Shown here: positions 15,870 to 23,556 of the stretch, one piece after another
How positions within the stretch are numbered: the first letter of the stretch is position 1
Layout of the letters: each line of letters begins with the position of its first letter
Source: Paraferrimonas sedimenticola
Lineage (GTDB): Bacteria > Pseudomonadota > Gammaproteobacteria > Enterobacterales > Shewanellaceae
DNA length: 64,000 nt
Reading direction: 5' to 3'
Assembly: GCF_002282855.1 (NCBI RefSeq)
Contig: NZ_NRIR01000012.1
Coordinates: 1-64,000, forward strand
Made by a program: the position numbers and the translations under genes
The notes under the pieces: generated by a model
The model's database searches: none
The model's input: only the letters and a program-made list of their open reading frames with translations
Told to the model about the DNA's origin: nothing

Positions 15870-18217
15870 CCCAAAGCTCGTGGTGGAAGCGCCTGTTGTT
15901 GAGCCTGGTGGCCGTGATTGTGGTGGCGCTATTGGCTATCTGGTGGGTGTTATCCGCTTCTAAAGGCCAGCTAGACGGCGAACTGGCCGTTGGCGTTAGC
16001 GCACCGGTCAATATAGGTTTCGATGCGGCCAAGCGACCTTATGTTCAGTCTGAGAGTTTAGCCGATGCGCTAACTGCTCAGGGCTATTTGCACGCTTCAG
16101 AGCGTCTGTGGCAAATGGAGTTGGTGCGCAGCGCTGGGCGAGGCGAGCTGGCGGTTTTGTTTGGTCGCGACATGTTGGACTCGGACAAAAGTCTTTGGCG
16201 CATGGGGGTGCCGCAGCTCGGGCAGCGTTTGTATCACGGCGCCTCGGACAACATGAAAGCTCTGGTTGAGGCCTATGTACTTGGGGTTAACGCCGCGATT
16301 GAGCAACAAAGCATGCCGTCGCCGGAGCTAATGCTACTTGGCGCTGAAGTAAGGCCTTGGCAGGCGCAAGATGTGTTCGCGGTCGGCGCGTTAATTGCCT
16401 TCCAGTCGGCAAACAACCACTCCAATGAGTTATTGCGTCTTAAGTTGTCGCAAAAACTCACTGATAATCAAATGCGCCTGTTCACCGAAGATGGCAGCGA
16501 TATTGGCCACTTTCCATTTATTATTGCCGATGACTTATCTGAACTAAGCGAAACACTGGCCAGCGTCGATCCGGATTGGAACCCGAAAATGCCTCGAGTG
16601 AAGTTTGGCTCAAATGGCTGGGTGGTAGCCCCTGAAAAAAGCCAGTCGGGTTTTCCGCTGTTTGCCTTTGATTCCCATGACCAACTGGGCCTGCCCAACC
16701 TGTTTTACGAAGTGCATTTGTTTATCGGCGATGACGCGCAAATTCGTGGATGGTCAGTGCCTGGATTACCTGGGGTCATCAACGGCTATAACCAATCGAT
16801 TGCGTGGGGTTTTACCAACATTGGCGATACCCAAGACTTGTACGTTGAAACCGAATCCAGTGACCAAGCCCATCACTATCTCCATGATGGCGAATATCTC
16901 GCGGCGGTGGCCGAGCGAGTGGAGCTTAAAGTCAAAGGCGGCGAGAGCGAGCCCTTTACTATTTATCACACTCCTAACGGGCCGCTGATCAGCGAGTCGC
17001 CAGCCATTAGCTTTAGCTGGACCTTGCATCAACTGACAGATGAGATGCTTGCCAACTATGGCCTAGAAGCTTTGCTTAAGCTCAATCAAGCGACCAATTG
17101 GGACGAGTTTAACCAGGCGATTGATAAGCACGCCGGGCCAACCCTGAATGCTACCTATGCCGATGTTCATGGCAACATTGGCTTTCGTACCGCGGGCATA
17201 CTGCCAGTACGCGGAAGTGGTGAAGGCTTAGCTCCGCTAGATGGAGCGCTTAGTAAAAATGCTTGGCAAGGACTCGTACCAGCAACCGAGATGCCGCGTT
17301 TGCTCAACCCAGAGTCTGGCTATATTGCCGCGGCCAATGCGCGAGTTAACCCGAAAGACTTTGGTGTGCTGGTATCAGCCGACAATGCCGCACCTTATCG
17401 CATAGAGCGTCTACAGCAAGTCTTATCGGCTGCACCTAAATTGACCCTAGGCGACATGCAGGGCTTGCAGATGGACTGGTACGACGGCCAGGCGGCTAAG
17501 GTGCTGCCTAGCATGTTGGCAAAACTCAATGGTGCTTCGCTTAGCCCACAACAAACCCAAGCAGTTGAGCTACTGCAGGCTTGGTTGTCCCGTCCGATGG
17601 CAACTAGCGATAGCGCGCCGGCACTGATTTTTCAGCACTGGTATTTGAGTCTGGCCAACACCATGTTTAACCCAGTACTTGGGGATGAGCTTTACACGCG
17701 AGTGCTAAAGCGCAGCTATGTGCTGAGCTTTGCGGTCGACCAAGCTCTGTTAGAGGCGCCTGCTGCCAAGGCTTGGGATTTCGATTGGCCAAAGCTTTTG
17801 AGTGAAAGCTTGCATCACAGCCTTGAGCAGCTGGCTGGCGAGCTTGGGCCAGAGCTGGTGGCGTGGCGACTCGATGACAAGCAAGGGGTTAAGCTCTATC
17901 ACGAACTTGGCAAGGCTGTACCGGCATTAGACCCTGTGTTTAACTCTGAGCGTTACCCTTGGGGTGGCACACCGGCGGCGGTGGGGCGCGCTAACTACAA
18001 GTACCACACACCCTTTGAAGTGAGCCATGGCGCCACAGTGCGCGTGGTGGCAGAAATGTCGCCGCAAGTGCGGGCAAAGGCTGTGATCCCCGGTGGTCAG
18101 TCAGGACATCCGTTGAGCGACCACTACCGAGATCAGTTTGCTGCTTGGTTGGCGGGGGATTTAATCGATATCAGCGCCGAACCGGTGCCGGCGCAGTTGA
18201 CTCTTACACCCAATTAG
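15866..18217 (+). CDS. Penicillin acylase family amidase (Ntn hydrolase)
   Basis: A 783-residue periplasmic or membrane-anchored N-terminal nucleophile hydrolase. A membrane segment spans residues 9-29. Autocatalytic cleavage is expected before Ser ~249 (VKFG|SNGWVVAP), splitting it into a ~220-residue alpha chain and ~535-residue beta chain. Further family marks are GYLHASERLWQMEL, GLPGVINGYNQSIAWGFTN, HAGPTLNATYADVHGNIG and PGGQSGHPLSDHYRDQF near the C-terminus. Family members hydrolyse penicillins, acyl-homoserine lactones or N-acyl amino acids; the substrate here is unknown. A GGAGAG site precedes the ATG, which overlaps the stop of the PLP enzyme gene, implying joint action on one compound. 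Confidence 0.92.
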   Translation: MTQSSWWKRLLLSLVAVIVVALLAIWWVLSASKGQLDGELAVGVSAPVNIGFDAAKRPYVQSESLADALTAQGYLHASERLWQMELVRSAGRGELAVLFGRDMLDSDKSLWRMGVPQLGQRLYHGASDNMKALVEAYVLGVNAAIEQQSMPSPELMLLGAEVRPWQAQDVFAVGALIAFQSANNHSNELLRLKLSQKLTDNQMRLFTEDGSDIGHFPFIIADDLSELSETLASVDPDWNPKMPRVKFGSNGWVVAPEKSQSGFPLFAFDSHDQLGLPNLFYEVHLFIGDDAQIRGWSVPGLPGVINGYNQSIAWGFTNIGDTQDLYVETESSDQAHHYLHDGEYLAAVAERVELKVKGGESEPFTIYHTPNGPLISESPAISFSWTLHQLTDEMLANYGLEALLKLNQATNWDEFNQAIDKHAGPTLNATYADVHGNIGFRTAGILPVRGSGEGLAPLDGALSKNAWQGLVPATEMPRLLNPESGYIAAANARVNPKDFGVLVSADNAAPYRIERLQQVLSAAPKLTLGDMQGLQMDWYDGQAAKVLPSMLAKLNGASLSPQQTQAVELLQAWLSRPMATSDSAPALIFQHWYLSLANTMFNPVLGDELYTRVLKRSYVLSFAVDQALLEAPAAKAWDFDWPKLLSESLHHSLEQLAGELGPELVAWRLDDKQGVKLYHELGKAVPALDPVFNSERYPWGGTPAAVGRANYKYHTPFEVSHGATVRVVAEMSPQVRAKAVIPGGQSGHPLSDHYRDQFAAWLAGDLIDISAEPVPAQLTLTPN

Positions 18218-18227
18218 GGGGAGAACA

Positions 18228-18253
18228 AGCTGCTCATCAAGCGATGAGCAGCT
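18228..18253. terminator. Bidirectional hairpin between convergent genes
   Basis: AGCTGCTCATC (18228-18238) and GATGAGCAGCT (18243-18253) form a perfect 11-bp stem with a 4-base loop between the convergent amidase and aconitase X small-subunit genes. It covers the last codons of the latter. No strong T run follows on either strand. Confidence 0.6.
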
Positions 18254-18674
18254 GTCCGTCGGATTTGACCGTGACTTGAGCACCGTTGTTGATCACCTCA
18301 AACAGGTCATCTCCTGAATACTCAATGATGGGAATGCTCTTCTCAAACCACACCTGAGACAGCACTACGCCAGACACCAGCAAAGAGTCATTACTTTGCA
18401 CCACTAAAGCAGCGGGTCCCCTGTCCATAGCGACCAAATCAAGCAGCACCAGACCCGTGTGGGTCGAGCCAATACAGCTGGGAAACACCAACACTTTATC
18501 GGCGATGTTTTGCGTGAACAGTTCGTGGTGGGCATCGCGCACTTCAGCGCGCTTGCTCGGCAGCATATTAGGTACTTTGCACATGCTAGCGGTGAAGTTG
18601 ATCGGCTGTTGAGTGACTAATGCCTCACCGCTGGCTTCACCGGCGACCACTACTTTGCCTTGAAGTTGGGTCAT
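18237..18674 (-). CDS. Aconitase X swivel-domain subunit (DUF126)
   Basis: A 145-residue protein matching the aconitase X small subunit: GKVVVAGEASGEALV at the N-terminus, the MLPSKRAEVRD loop region, VLVFPSCIGSTHTGLVLLDL and GPAALVVQ. In bacteria the small and large subunits form a dehydratase; characterised members act on cis-3-hydroxy-L-proline, and archaeal ones on mevalonate 5-phosphate. The start at 18674 overlaps the stop of the large-subunit gene by four bases (ATGA), so the two are translated together. Substrate is not determined by sequence alone. Confidence 0.88.
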   Translation of the reverse strand: MTQLQGKVVVAGEASGEALVTQQPINFTASMCKVPNMLPSKRAEVRDAHHELFTQNIADKVLVFPSCIGSTHTGLVLLDLVAMDRGPAALVVQSNDSLLVSGVVLSQVWFEKSIPIIEYSGDDLFEVINNGAQVTVKSDGQLLIA

Positions 18675-19852
18675 GCTGCGTCCTCCAATACACCGCAAAT
18701 GCGTAAAACGTCTTCGAGATTACCGTAACGAGTGCCTTCTAGGTAGTAGTAAAGTTTACCTGAAGGGGTAAGCACTTCCTTACGACCTAGGCCAATCCGT
18801 AGAGACAGCCCAGCCAACGGGCAGTGTTGTAGAATCTCGACTCCAGCCTCTTTCAACTGCGCCATTTCTGGACGTTGCTCCAGCTCGTCGTAAGCCGCGG
18901 GGATCAGGTGGAACAAGGTGCGCTTCTTCACCTTTTGGCCAGCGAAATACGGTGCGAGTTCTAGCACTTCATCCAGCGTCATTTGTGGACAGCCAAAGGC
19001 CACCACTTTGGCATCTTTAGCCACCGCATGACTGGTTCTGAGCTCGTCCAACATGGCCTGAGTGATAGTAATGGTTTCCTCAGGCGCCTGATTGCCAAAT
19101 ACTGTGGCTTCGTCCGGGGCTTCTGGAGTAACACCCAATACGTGGAATAGAGTCACCGAGCCTGAGCTGGCCATTGCCGCGCCCATGTTTTTAAGCTGGT
19201 CAGGGGTAAAGTCGTAATTATCCAGTACAGGCACTCGGTCCACCGCCAACTTGCCCACCAAGAAGCCTAATGCTGGGGCATCCATTTGTTGAATGTCCAA
19301 GTGAATGCGCAACTGGCCACGTCGATTTTCATCGAGCAAGAAGCCGAACTCTGGGGTTAAACCGGTGACTGCCTGGCAGATGTCCACCATGATGGAGTTG
19401 CGATTGGTTCGCGCCCCAAGCACCGAGTTGGCGTAAATAATCGCCGAGCTTTCTGCCCAGCCCAGCACATCGCCAAACTCGGGTATATTGTGGTGGCGAT
19501 AACAAACGCAGGAGTAGTTGGGAATGATACCCAAGGCTTCTAGCTGCTGTTCGTGCCACTGCTGTCCGCGAAACACTAAACGGTTTTGCGGCGTGTATTC
19601 GTAGCCAGGTCGCGGGTTTAGGGTGGTTGGCACCTTGACCTTGACCCCTTCGTCCACCAATTGCTTGATGATTTGATAGTAGGCGGTGTAAAAGAAAATC
19701 TTAAAGCTGCCTGTCAGATGGGCGCTTTTAATGGGTACCAAGCGCTTGGCGTCAAAGGCTTTGCCGTATTCCACCAGTGTCTGCAGACACTTGGCCATGG
19801 CGTTGCCTTCGCTTCCCGCCAATATCGCCTCTTGTTCGGGCGTTAACTGCAT
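18671..19852 (-). CDS. Aconitase X catalytic subunit (DUF521)
   Basis: A 393-residue protein of the aconitase X catalytic family, an iron-sulfur dehydratase related to aconitase. Visible are MQLTPEQEAILAGSEG at the start, a Cys-rich stretch CVCYRHHN near residue 120, GWAESSAIIYANSVLGARTNRN, VVAFGCPQMTLDE and LQHCPLAGL; three Cys in these motifs would hold the cluster. The open frame continues 107 codons upstream, but that part overlaps the DUF2185 gene in another frame and has no homology; GGGAGAG just upstream of 19852 supports the chosen start. It is the third gene of TPP enzyme-DUF2185-large-small and could dehydrate cis-3-hydroxyproline or another hydroxy acid. Confidence 0.9.
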   Translation of the reverse strand: MQLTPEQEAILAGSEGNAMAKCLQTLVEYGKAFDAKRLVPIKSAHLTGSFKIFFYTAYYQIIKQLVDEGVKVKVPTTLNPRPGYEYTPQNRLVFRGQQWHEQQLEALGIIPNYSCVCYRHHNIPEFGDVLGWAESSAIIYANSVLGARTNRNSIMVDICQAVTGLTPEFGFLLDENRRGQLRIHLDIQQMDAPALGFLVGKLAVDRVPVLDNYDFTPDQLKNMGAAMASSGSVTLFHVLGVTPEAPDEATVFGNQAPEETITITQAMLDELRTSHAVAKDAKVVAFGCPQMTLDEVLELAPYFAGQKVKKRTLFHLIPAAYDELEQRPEMAQLKEAGVEILQHCPLAGLSLRIGLGRKEVLTPSGKLYYYLEGTRYGNLEDVLRICGVLEDAA

Positions 19853-19857
19853 TGGGG

Positions 19858-20139
19858 TTACTCTCCCTGTTGTGAAAGGACTTGCCAGCCGGACTCGTCG
19901 CGTTCGTAAACCCGGCCGAGCGGGGCGTCGAACAAGTTGGTTAGCTCTTGATAATTGGCCGTCAACTCGGCCAATGGCATTTCTACTATGTTGGCGGGAT
20001 CCGCCAGATACTCGCCACTCTCGTCTCCCGAGAACACCCGCCAGCCAGTATCCTTGGCGTGCATCGAACGCTCTCGGTAAACAAACCCCGCTGGCAGGCC
20101 TTCTAGCACATGGCGGCTGACCAGCAGGGTGCGCGACAT
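19858..20139 (-). CDS. DUF2185 / Imm33-like protein
   Basis: A 93-residue protein with the DUF2185 pattern: VSRHVLEGLPAGFVYRERS, DTGWRVFSGDESGEYL, ADPANIVEMPL and APLGRVYERDESGWQV. This domain is annotated as immunity protein Imm33 when found in toxin loci, but is also widespread outside them. Here it is embedded in a catabolic operon with a zero-base gap to the TPP enzyme gene and five bases to the aconitase X gene; no toxin gene is nearby, so an accessory metabolic role is more likely than immunity. The biochemical function is unknown. Confidence 0.8.
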   Translation of the reverse strand: MSRTLLVSRHVLEGLPAGFVYRERSMHAKDTGWRVFSGDESGEYLADPANIVEMPLAELTANYQELTNLFDAPLGRVYERDESGWQVLSQQGE

Positions 20140-21885
20140 TTAGTCTTGCTCCGAATTGCTCAATCGACGCCAAAGCGCGCGCGACATAAAGCGCACCTTG
20201 GTACGCAAATCAAAGCGCTTAAAGTTGGTTTTTACCGCACCCGAGGTGAAGCGGGTGGCCTTTGAATAATCGATGCGAACGTCGACAAACACAGGACGGT
20301 TTTTCGCAGCCAACTCGTTGGCCTGGGCGATAATGGCGTCGCAATTTTGGTTGCTATCGAGCAGCAAGTATTCGCAGTTAGTGGCCATCGCCAGACCCTG
20401 CCAGTTAACACTTGGTAAAACGGTGCAGGTTTTGCGGTTGTAGGGGACTTGCTGAGCTTGACTGATTTGCGACAGCTCACCGTCGTTAAACACGTAATAG
20501 ACCACCCCGAGCTGATTGTGACTGGCAGTCAGTGCTTCCATACCTGTCATGGCTGCGGCACCATCGCCAACAATGCCCAACACGGTGCGTTCTGGGTTGG
20601 CCAGCTTGGCACCGGTAACCGCCGGAATGCAGTAGCCCATGGCGTTAAAATCGGTAGGCGAGATAAAGCCGCCTTCGCAGTGAATCGGCATTAGCTCAGC
20701 GGTTAAGAAGGTGTGGTTACCATCGTCGCAAACCACCAGAGCATCGTCATCGATGCCCTTGCGCAGGGCCTGGTAGAAGTGAATTGGGTTGACCCGCTCA
20801 CCGCTATCATGGGCTTTCCATTCTTCCACATAGGCCGCCTTGTCGGCAGCAATCTTAGCCTTGATGGCACTGCTATCGACAGGCTGCGGCATTGCACTGG
20901 CTAGCGCATCGTACAGGCGTGGCAGAATTTGTTTAGCATCGCCCTCTAACTTAACTTTGGCGGGATAGTTTTTGCTAAATACCTCTGGATTAATATCCAG
21001 ATGAATCAGATTCTCTGTGACCTCAACGCCAAAGCTGCCGGTTGGGATTTCGGAAAAGCGAGTGGCGATGGCCAGCATGCAATCGCACTCAGCAAAGGCG
21101 TTTTCTGCGGCGGGTACCGACGAGCGACCAAAGCTCATACCCGTGTGCAACGGATGGCGGCTATCAAGGGCCGACAAACCTTGCAAAGTGGTGGAAATTG
21201 GCGCGCCTACATGCTCGGCAATTTTAGCCACCCATTCGCCTGCGCCTTGTGCGCCCCAGCCCACAAAGATGCCTGGGTTCTTAGCGTTCTTAAGCAGCTC
21301 CACCGCAGCACTGATTTGGGCATCAATCTCAATTGGAGTAACGGCTGGTGGCTGATAGTCAGGCATGGCATCCACTTCGCCCGCCAACAGTTGCAAATTG
21401 ACCGGGATTTCTACGTAAACCGGGCCAGGCTCGCCACCGACGGCTATGTCGTAAGCTTGGTAGATGGAAGGAATGATGTCTTGATACTCAGTGGGCTTGA
21501 AGCAGGCCTTGGTGATCGGCGCCATCATGGCGTGTTGGTCCATGTCGTGCAGCTGATAGTGATTGCCAGTGTCAGTGCGCACCCCGCCGGTAATGATCAG
21601 CATGGGAACCCCGTCCAAATGGGCTTCGGCAATCCCCGAGGCGGCGTGAGTCAAACCGGCCGCCGGAACCAACAACACAGTGCCAATCGAATCCGTGGTA
21701 CGACTGATAGCATCCGCGGCAAAGCTGGCACCTTCTTCGTGGGTCACTAAATGTGGAGATATGGATTCTGAACGATTGAGCTCATCATAGATTTCCGTGT
21801 TGTGAACCCCTGGAATGCCAAAGGTGTGACGCACCCCAATTTGCTCTAAAGCGTGTCGTACCAAGGCGGCTCCGGTTTTTCTCAT
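20140..21885 (-). CDS. Thiamine-pyrophosphate enzyme, acetolactate-synthase-like
   Basis: A 581-residue enzyme of the POX/acetolactate synthase superfamily. The N-terminal PYR domain has the catalytic Glu in THEEGASFAADA (~50), a central NAD/FAD-like domain follows, and the C-terminal PP domain shows CDDGNHTFLTAE and GIVGDGAAAMTG with the TPP/Mg motif. It should decarboxylate a 2-oxo acid, alone or with condensation; the substrate is not recognisable. The ATG at 21885 follows GAGGGA; an upstream in-frame start would run into the operator. It is the first gene of a four-gene operon and is divergent from an aminotransferase gene, which could supply its 2-oxo acid or use its aldehyde product. 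Confidence 0.88.
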   Translation of the reverse strand: MRKTGAALVRHALEQIGVRHTFGIPGVHNTEIYDELNRSESISPHLVTHEEGASFAADAISRTTDSIGTVLLVPAAGLTHAASGIAEAHLDGVPMLIITGGVRTDTGNHYQLHDMDQHAMMAPITKACFKPTEYQDIIPSIYQAYDIAVGGEPGPVYVEIPVNLQLLAGEVDAMPDYQPPAVTPIEIDAQISAAVELLKNAKNPGIFVGWGAQGAGEWVAKIAEHVGAPISTTLQGLSALDSRHPLHTGMSFGRSSVPAAENAFAECDCMLAIATRFSEIPTGSFGVEVTENLIHLDINPEVFSKNYPAKVKLEGDAKQILPRLYDALASAMPQPVDSSAIKAKIAADKAAYVEEWKAHDSGERVNPIHFYQALRKGIDDDALVVCDDGNHTFLTAELMPIHCEGGFISPTDFNAMGYCIPAVTGAKLANPERTVLGIVGDGAAAMTGMEALTASHNQLGVVYYVFNDGELSQISQAQQVPYNRKTCTVLPSVNWQGLAMATNCEYLLLDSNQNCDAIIAQANELAAKNRPVFVDVRIDYSKATRFTSGAVKTNFKRFDLRTKVRFMSRALWRRLSNSEQD

Positions 21886-21930
21886 TGTGAATCCCTCGTT
21901 CAAAAAAATCCTATATTGGTTATTGCATAA

Positions 21931-21948
21931 ATTGGACAAAAGTACAAT
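21931..21948. promoter_or_regulatory. 18-bp palindromic operator, copy C (TPP operon/aminotransferase divergon)
   Basis: ATTGGACAAAAGTACAAT, the best match to ATTGnACnnnnGTnCAAT. It sits midway in the 96-base region between the two divergent genes, 45 bases from one start and 33 from the other, where it can control both promoters. TATTGCA motifs flank it on both sides. Confidence 0.75.
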
Positions 21949-21981
21949 TATATTGCAACAAGTGTTTAACCGGAGTCGCCT

Positions 21982-23289
21982 GTGCAAACCCCAGAATTAA
22001 GTCCTTATTGGATGCCTTTTACCGCCAATCGTCAGTACAAGTCGCAGCCGCGACTATTGGAACGCGCCAAAGACATGCATTACTACGACCAAAGTGGTCG
22101 CGCTGTACTCGACGGTACCGCCGGCCTGTGGTGTTGCAATGCCGGCCACAATCGCAGTGCCATTACTCAGGCCATTCAGTCGCAAGCGGACACGCTCGAT
22201 TACGCGCCTAGCTTCCAAATGGGTCACCCGCTGGCGTTTGAGGCGGCCAAGCGTCTGGTAGACATGGCACCAGACAATTTAACTCATGCCTTTTTCGCCA
22301 ATTCTGGCTCGGAGGCGGTGGACTCTGCGATGAAGATCGCACTGGCCTATCACGCTGTCAACGGCCAGCCGCAACGCACCCGTTTCATCGGTCGCCACGG
22401 TGGTTATCACGGCGTTGGTTTTGGCGGCATTAGTGTTGGTGGGCTGGTCAACAACCGTCGTCAGTTCGGTCATGGCTTAAGTGGTGTGGATCACTTACCT
22501 TCGCTAAAAGACCCCAAGCTGGCCTTTACCAAGGGGCAGTCGAATGAGGGAGCCGACAAGGCTGACCATTTGATTGAGCTGATTGGTCTGCACGGCGCTG
22601 ATACCATTGCCGCGGTTATCGTCGAGCCAGTGCAAGGCAGTGCTGGGGTTATCGTACCGCCAGAGGGTTATCTGCAGCGCTTGCGCGAGCATTGCGATGC
22701 CCACGGCATTTTACTGATACTGGATGAAGTGATTACCGGCTTTGGTCGCCTTGGTGCGCCATTTGCGGCACAGCGCTTTGATGTTCGTGCCGATTTGATC
22801 ACCTGTGCCAAAGGGCTGACCAGTGGTACCGTGCCCATGGGCGCTGTGCTGGTGGACCAAAAGGTTCATGACACCATGGTCAATGGCGCGCCAGAAGGAC
22901 AAATAGAACTGTTTCACGGCTACACCTATTCGGGTCACCCGTTGGCGGCGGCCTCGGCGATAGCCACATTAGAGCTGTACCAACACGAAAACCTGTTCGA
23001 TCGAGCTCGCGAGCTTGAGGGCTATTGGGAAAGCGCGCTGCACAGTCTTCGTGAACTGGACGATGGCATAGTCGACATTCGCAACTTAGGCCTAATGGGC
23101 GCGGTCGAATTTGAGCCCAGTGGCGGCACGCGCGCTTATCGAATCTTTGAAAACGCCTTCTTCGAGCAAGATCTACTGGTACGTGCTAGTGGCGATTTCA
23201 TCGTGATGTCACCACCGCTTATTCTTACCAAAGCTGACATCGACCAAATCGTAACTCGACTAGGTAAAGCAATTCAGGCTTGCCGGTAG
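21982..23289 (+). CDS. Class III omega-amino acid:pyruvate aminotransferase
   Basis: A 435-residue PLP-dependent class III transaminase. Marks are YWMPFTANRQYK, DGTAGLWCCNAGHN, FFANSGSEAVDSAMKIA, RHGGYHGVG, EPVQGSAGVIVPPEGY, the PLP-phenol Asp in LILDEVITGFGR (~248) and the PLP Lys in CAKGLTSG (~277). The YWMPFTANRQ and LWCCNAGHN motifs are those of beta-alanine:pyruvate and taurine:pyruvate transaminases; it converts an omega-amine into an aldehyde. A GTG start at 21982 has GGAG seven bases upstream. It is divergent from the TPP operon across a shared operator. Confidence 0.9.
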   Translation: MQTPELSPYWMPFTANRQYKSQPRLLERAKDMHYYDQSGRAVLDGTAGLWCCNAGHNRSAITQAIQSQADTLDYAPSFQMGHPLAFEAAKRLVDMAPDNLTHAFFANSGSEAVDSAMKIALAYHAVNGQPQRTRFIGRHGGYHGVGFGGISVGGLVNNRRQFGHGLSGVDHLPSLKDPKLAFTKGQSNEGADKADHLIELIGLHGADTIAAVIVEPVQGSAGVIVPPEGYLQRLREHCDAHGILLILDEVITGFGRLGAPFAAQRFDVRADLITCAKGLTSGTVPMGAVLVDQKVHDTMVNGAPEGQIELFHGYTYSGHPLAAASAIATLELYQHENLFDRARELEGYWESALHSLRELDDGIVDIRNLGLMGAVEFEPSGGTRAYRIFENAFFEQDLLVRASGDFIVMSPPLILTKADIDQIVTRLGKAIQACR

Positions 23290-23309
23290 CTTCACCGTAC
23301 AAGTGTTAT

Positions 23310-23337
23310 AAAAGCGCTCTATCGAGCGCTTTTTTGT
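23310..23337 (+). terminator. Terminator of the aminotransferase gene
   Basis: AAAAGCGCTC and GAGCGCTTTT form a strong stem around a short TATC loop, followed by a T run. Confidence 0.92.
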
Positions 23338-23420
23338 TGCCTCTGTTAAACCTTTGAGTGAATAAGTGTGACCGCAAGCGCCCTTGACTATTGAGGTTAG
23401 AGTATTTACTTGAAAATATA

Positions 23421-23438
23421 AGCGCACAACTGTACGCT
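23421..23438. promoter_or_regulatory. 18-bp palindrome upstream of the acyl-CoA ligase gene
   Basis: AGCGCACAACTGTACGCT shares the CAC-N4-GTA core and 18-bp geometry of the four ATTG/CAAT operators but has AGCG/CGCT outer arms. A GTGCGCT copy follows at about 23459. It may be a diverged member or belong to another regulator. The rest of the 267-base intergenic region shows nothing else I can support. Confidence 0.35.
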
Positions 23439-23556
23439 CAGCTTCGTTTTTCTCAAGTGTGCGCTAATCAAGGCTACACTCTAGAGATAAAACAGTGTCC
23501 AAGTGCCTTTATGCAGTGCTGAGAAAAGTGCTGCTCACCCAGTTAGGAGAAAGCCA

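Noticed and set aside
19858-20139. Toxin-immunity system around the Imm33-like gene
   Set aside because: No toxin, secretion or polymorphic-toxin gene nearby; all neighbours are metabolic.
19853-20173. 107-codon N-terminal extension of the aconitase X large subunit
   Set aside because: It overlaps the DUF2185 gene in another frame, has no family similarity, and a good ribosome-binding site supports the internal start.
21886-21987. 34-codon N-terminal extension of the TPP enzyme
   Set aside because: It would cover the divergent promoter and operator C; GAGGGA supports the ATG at 21885.
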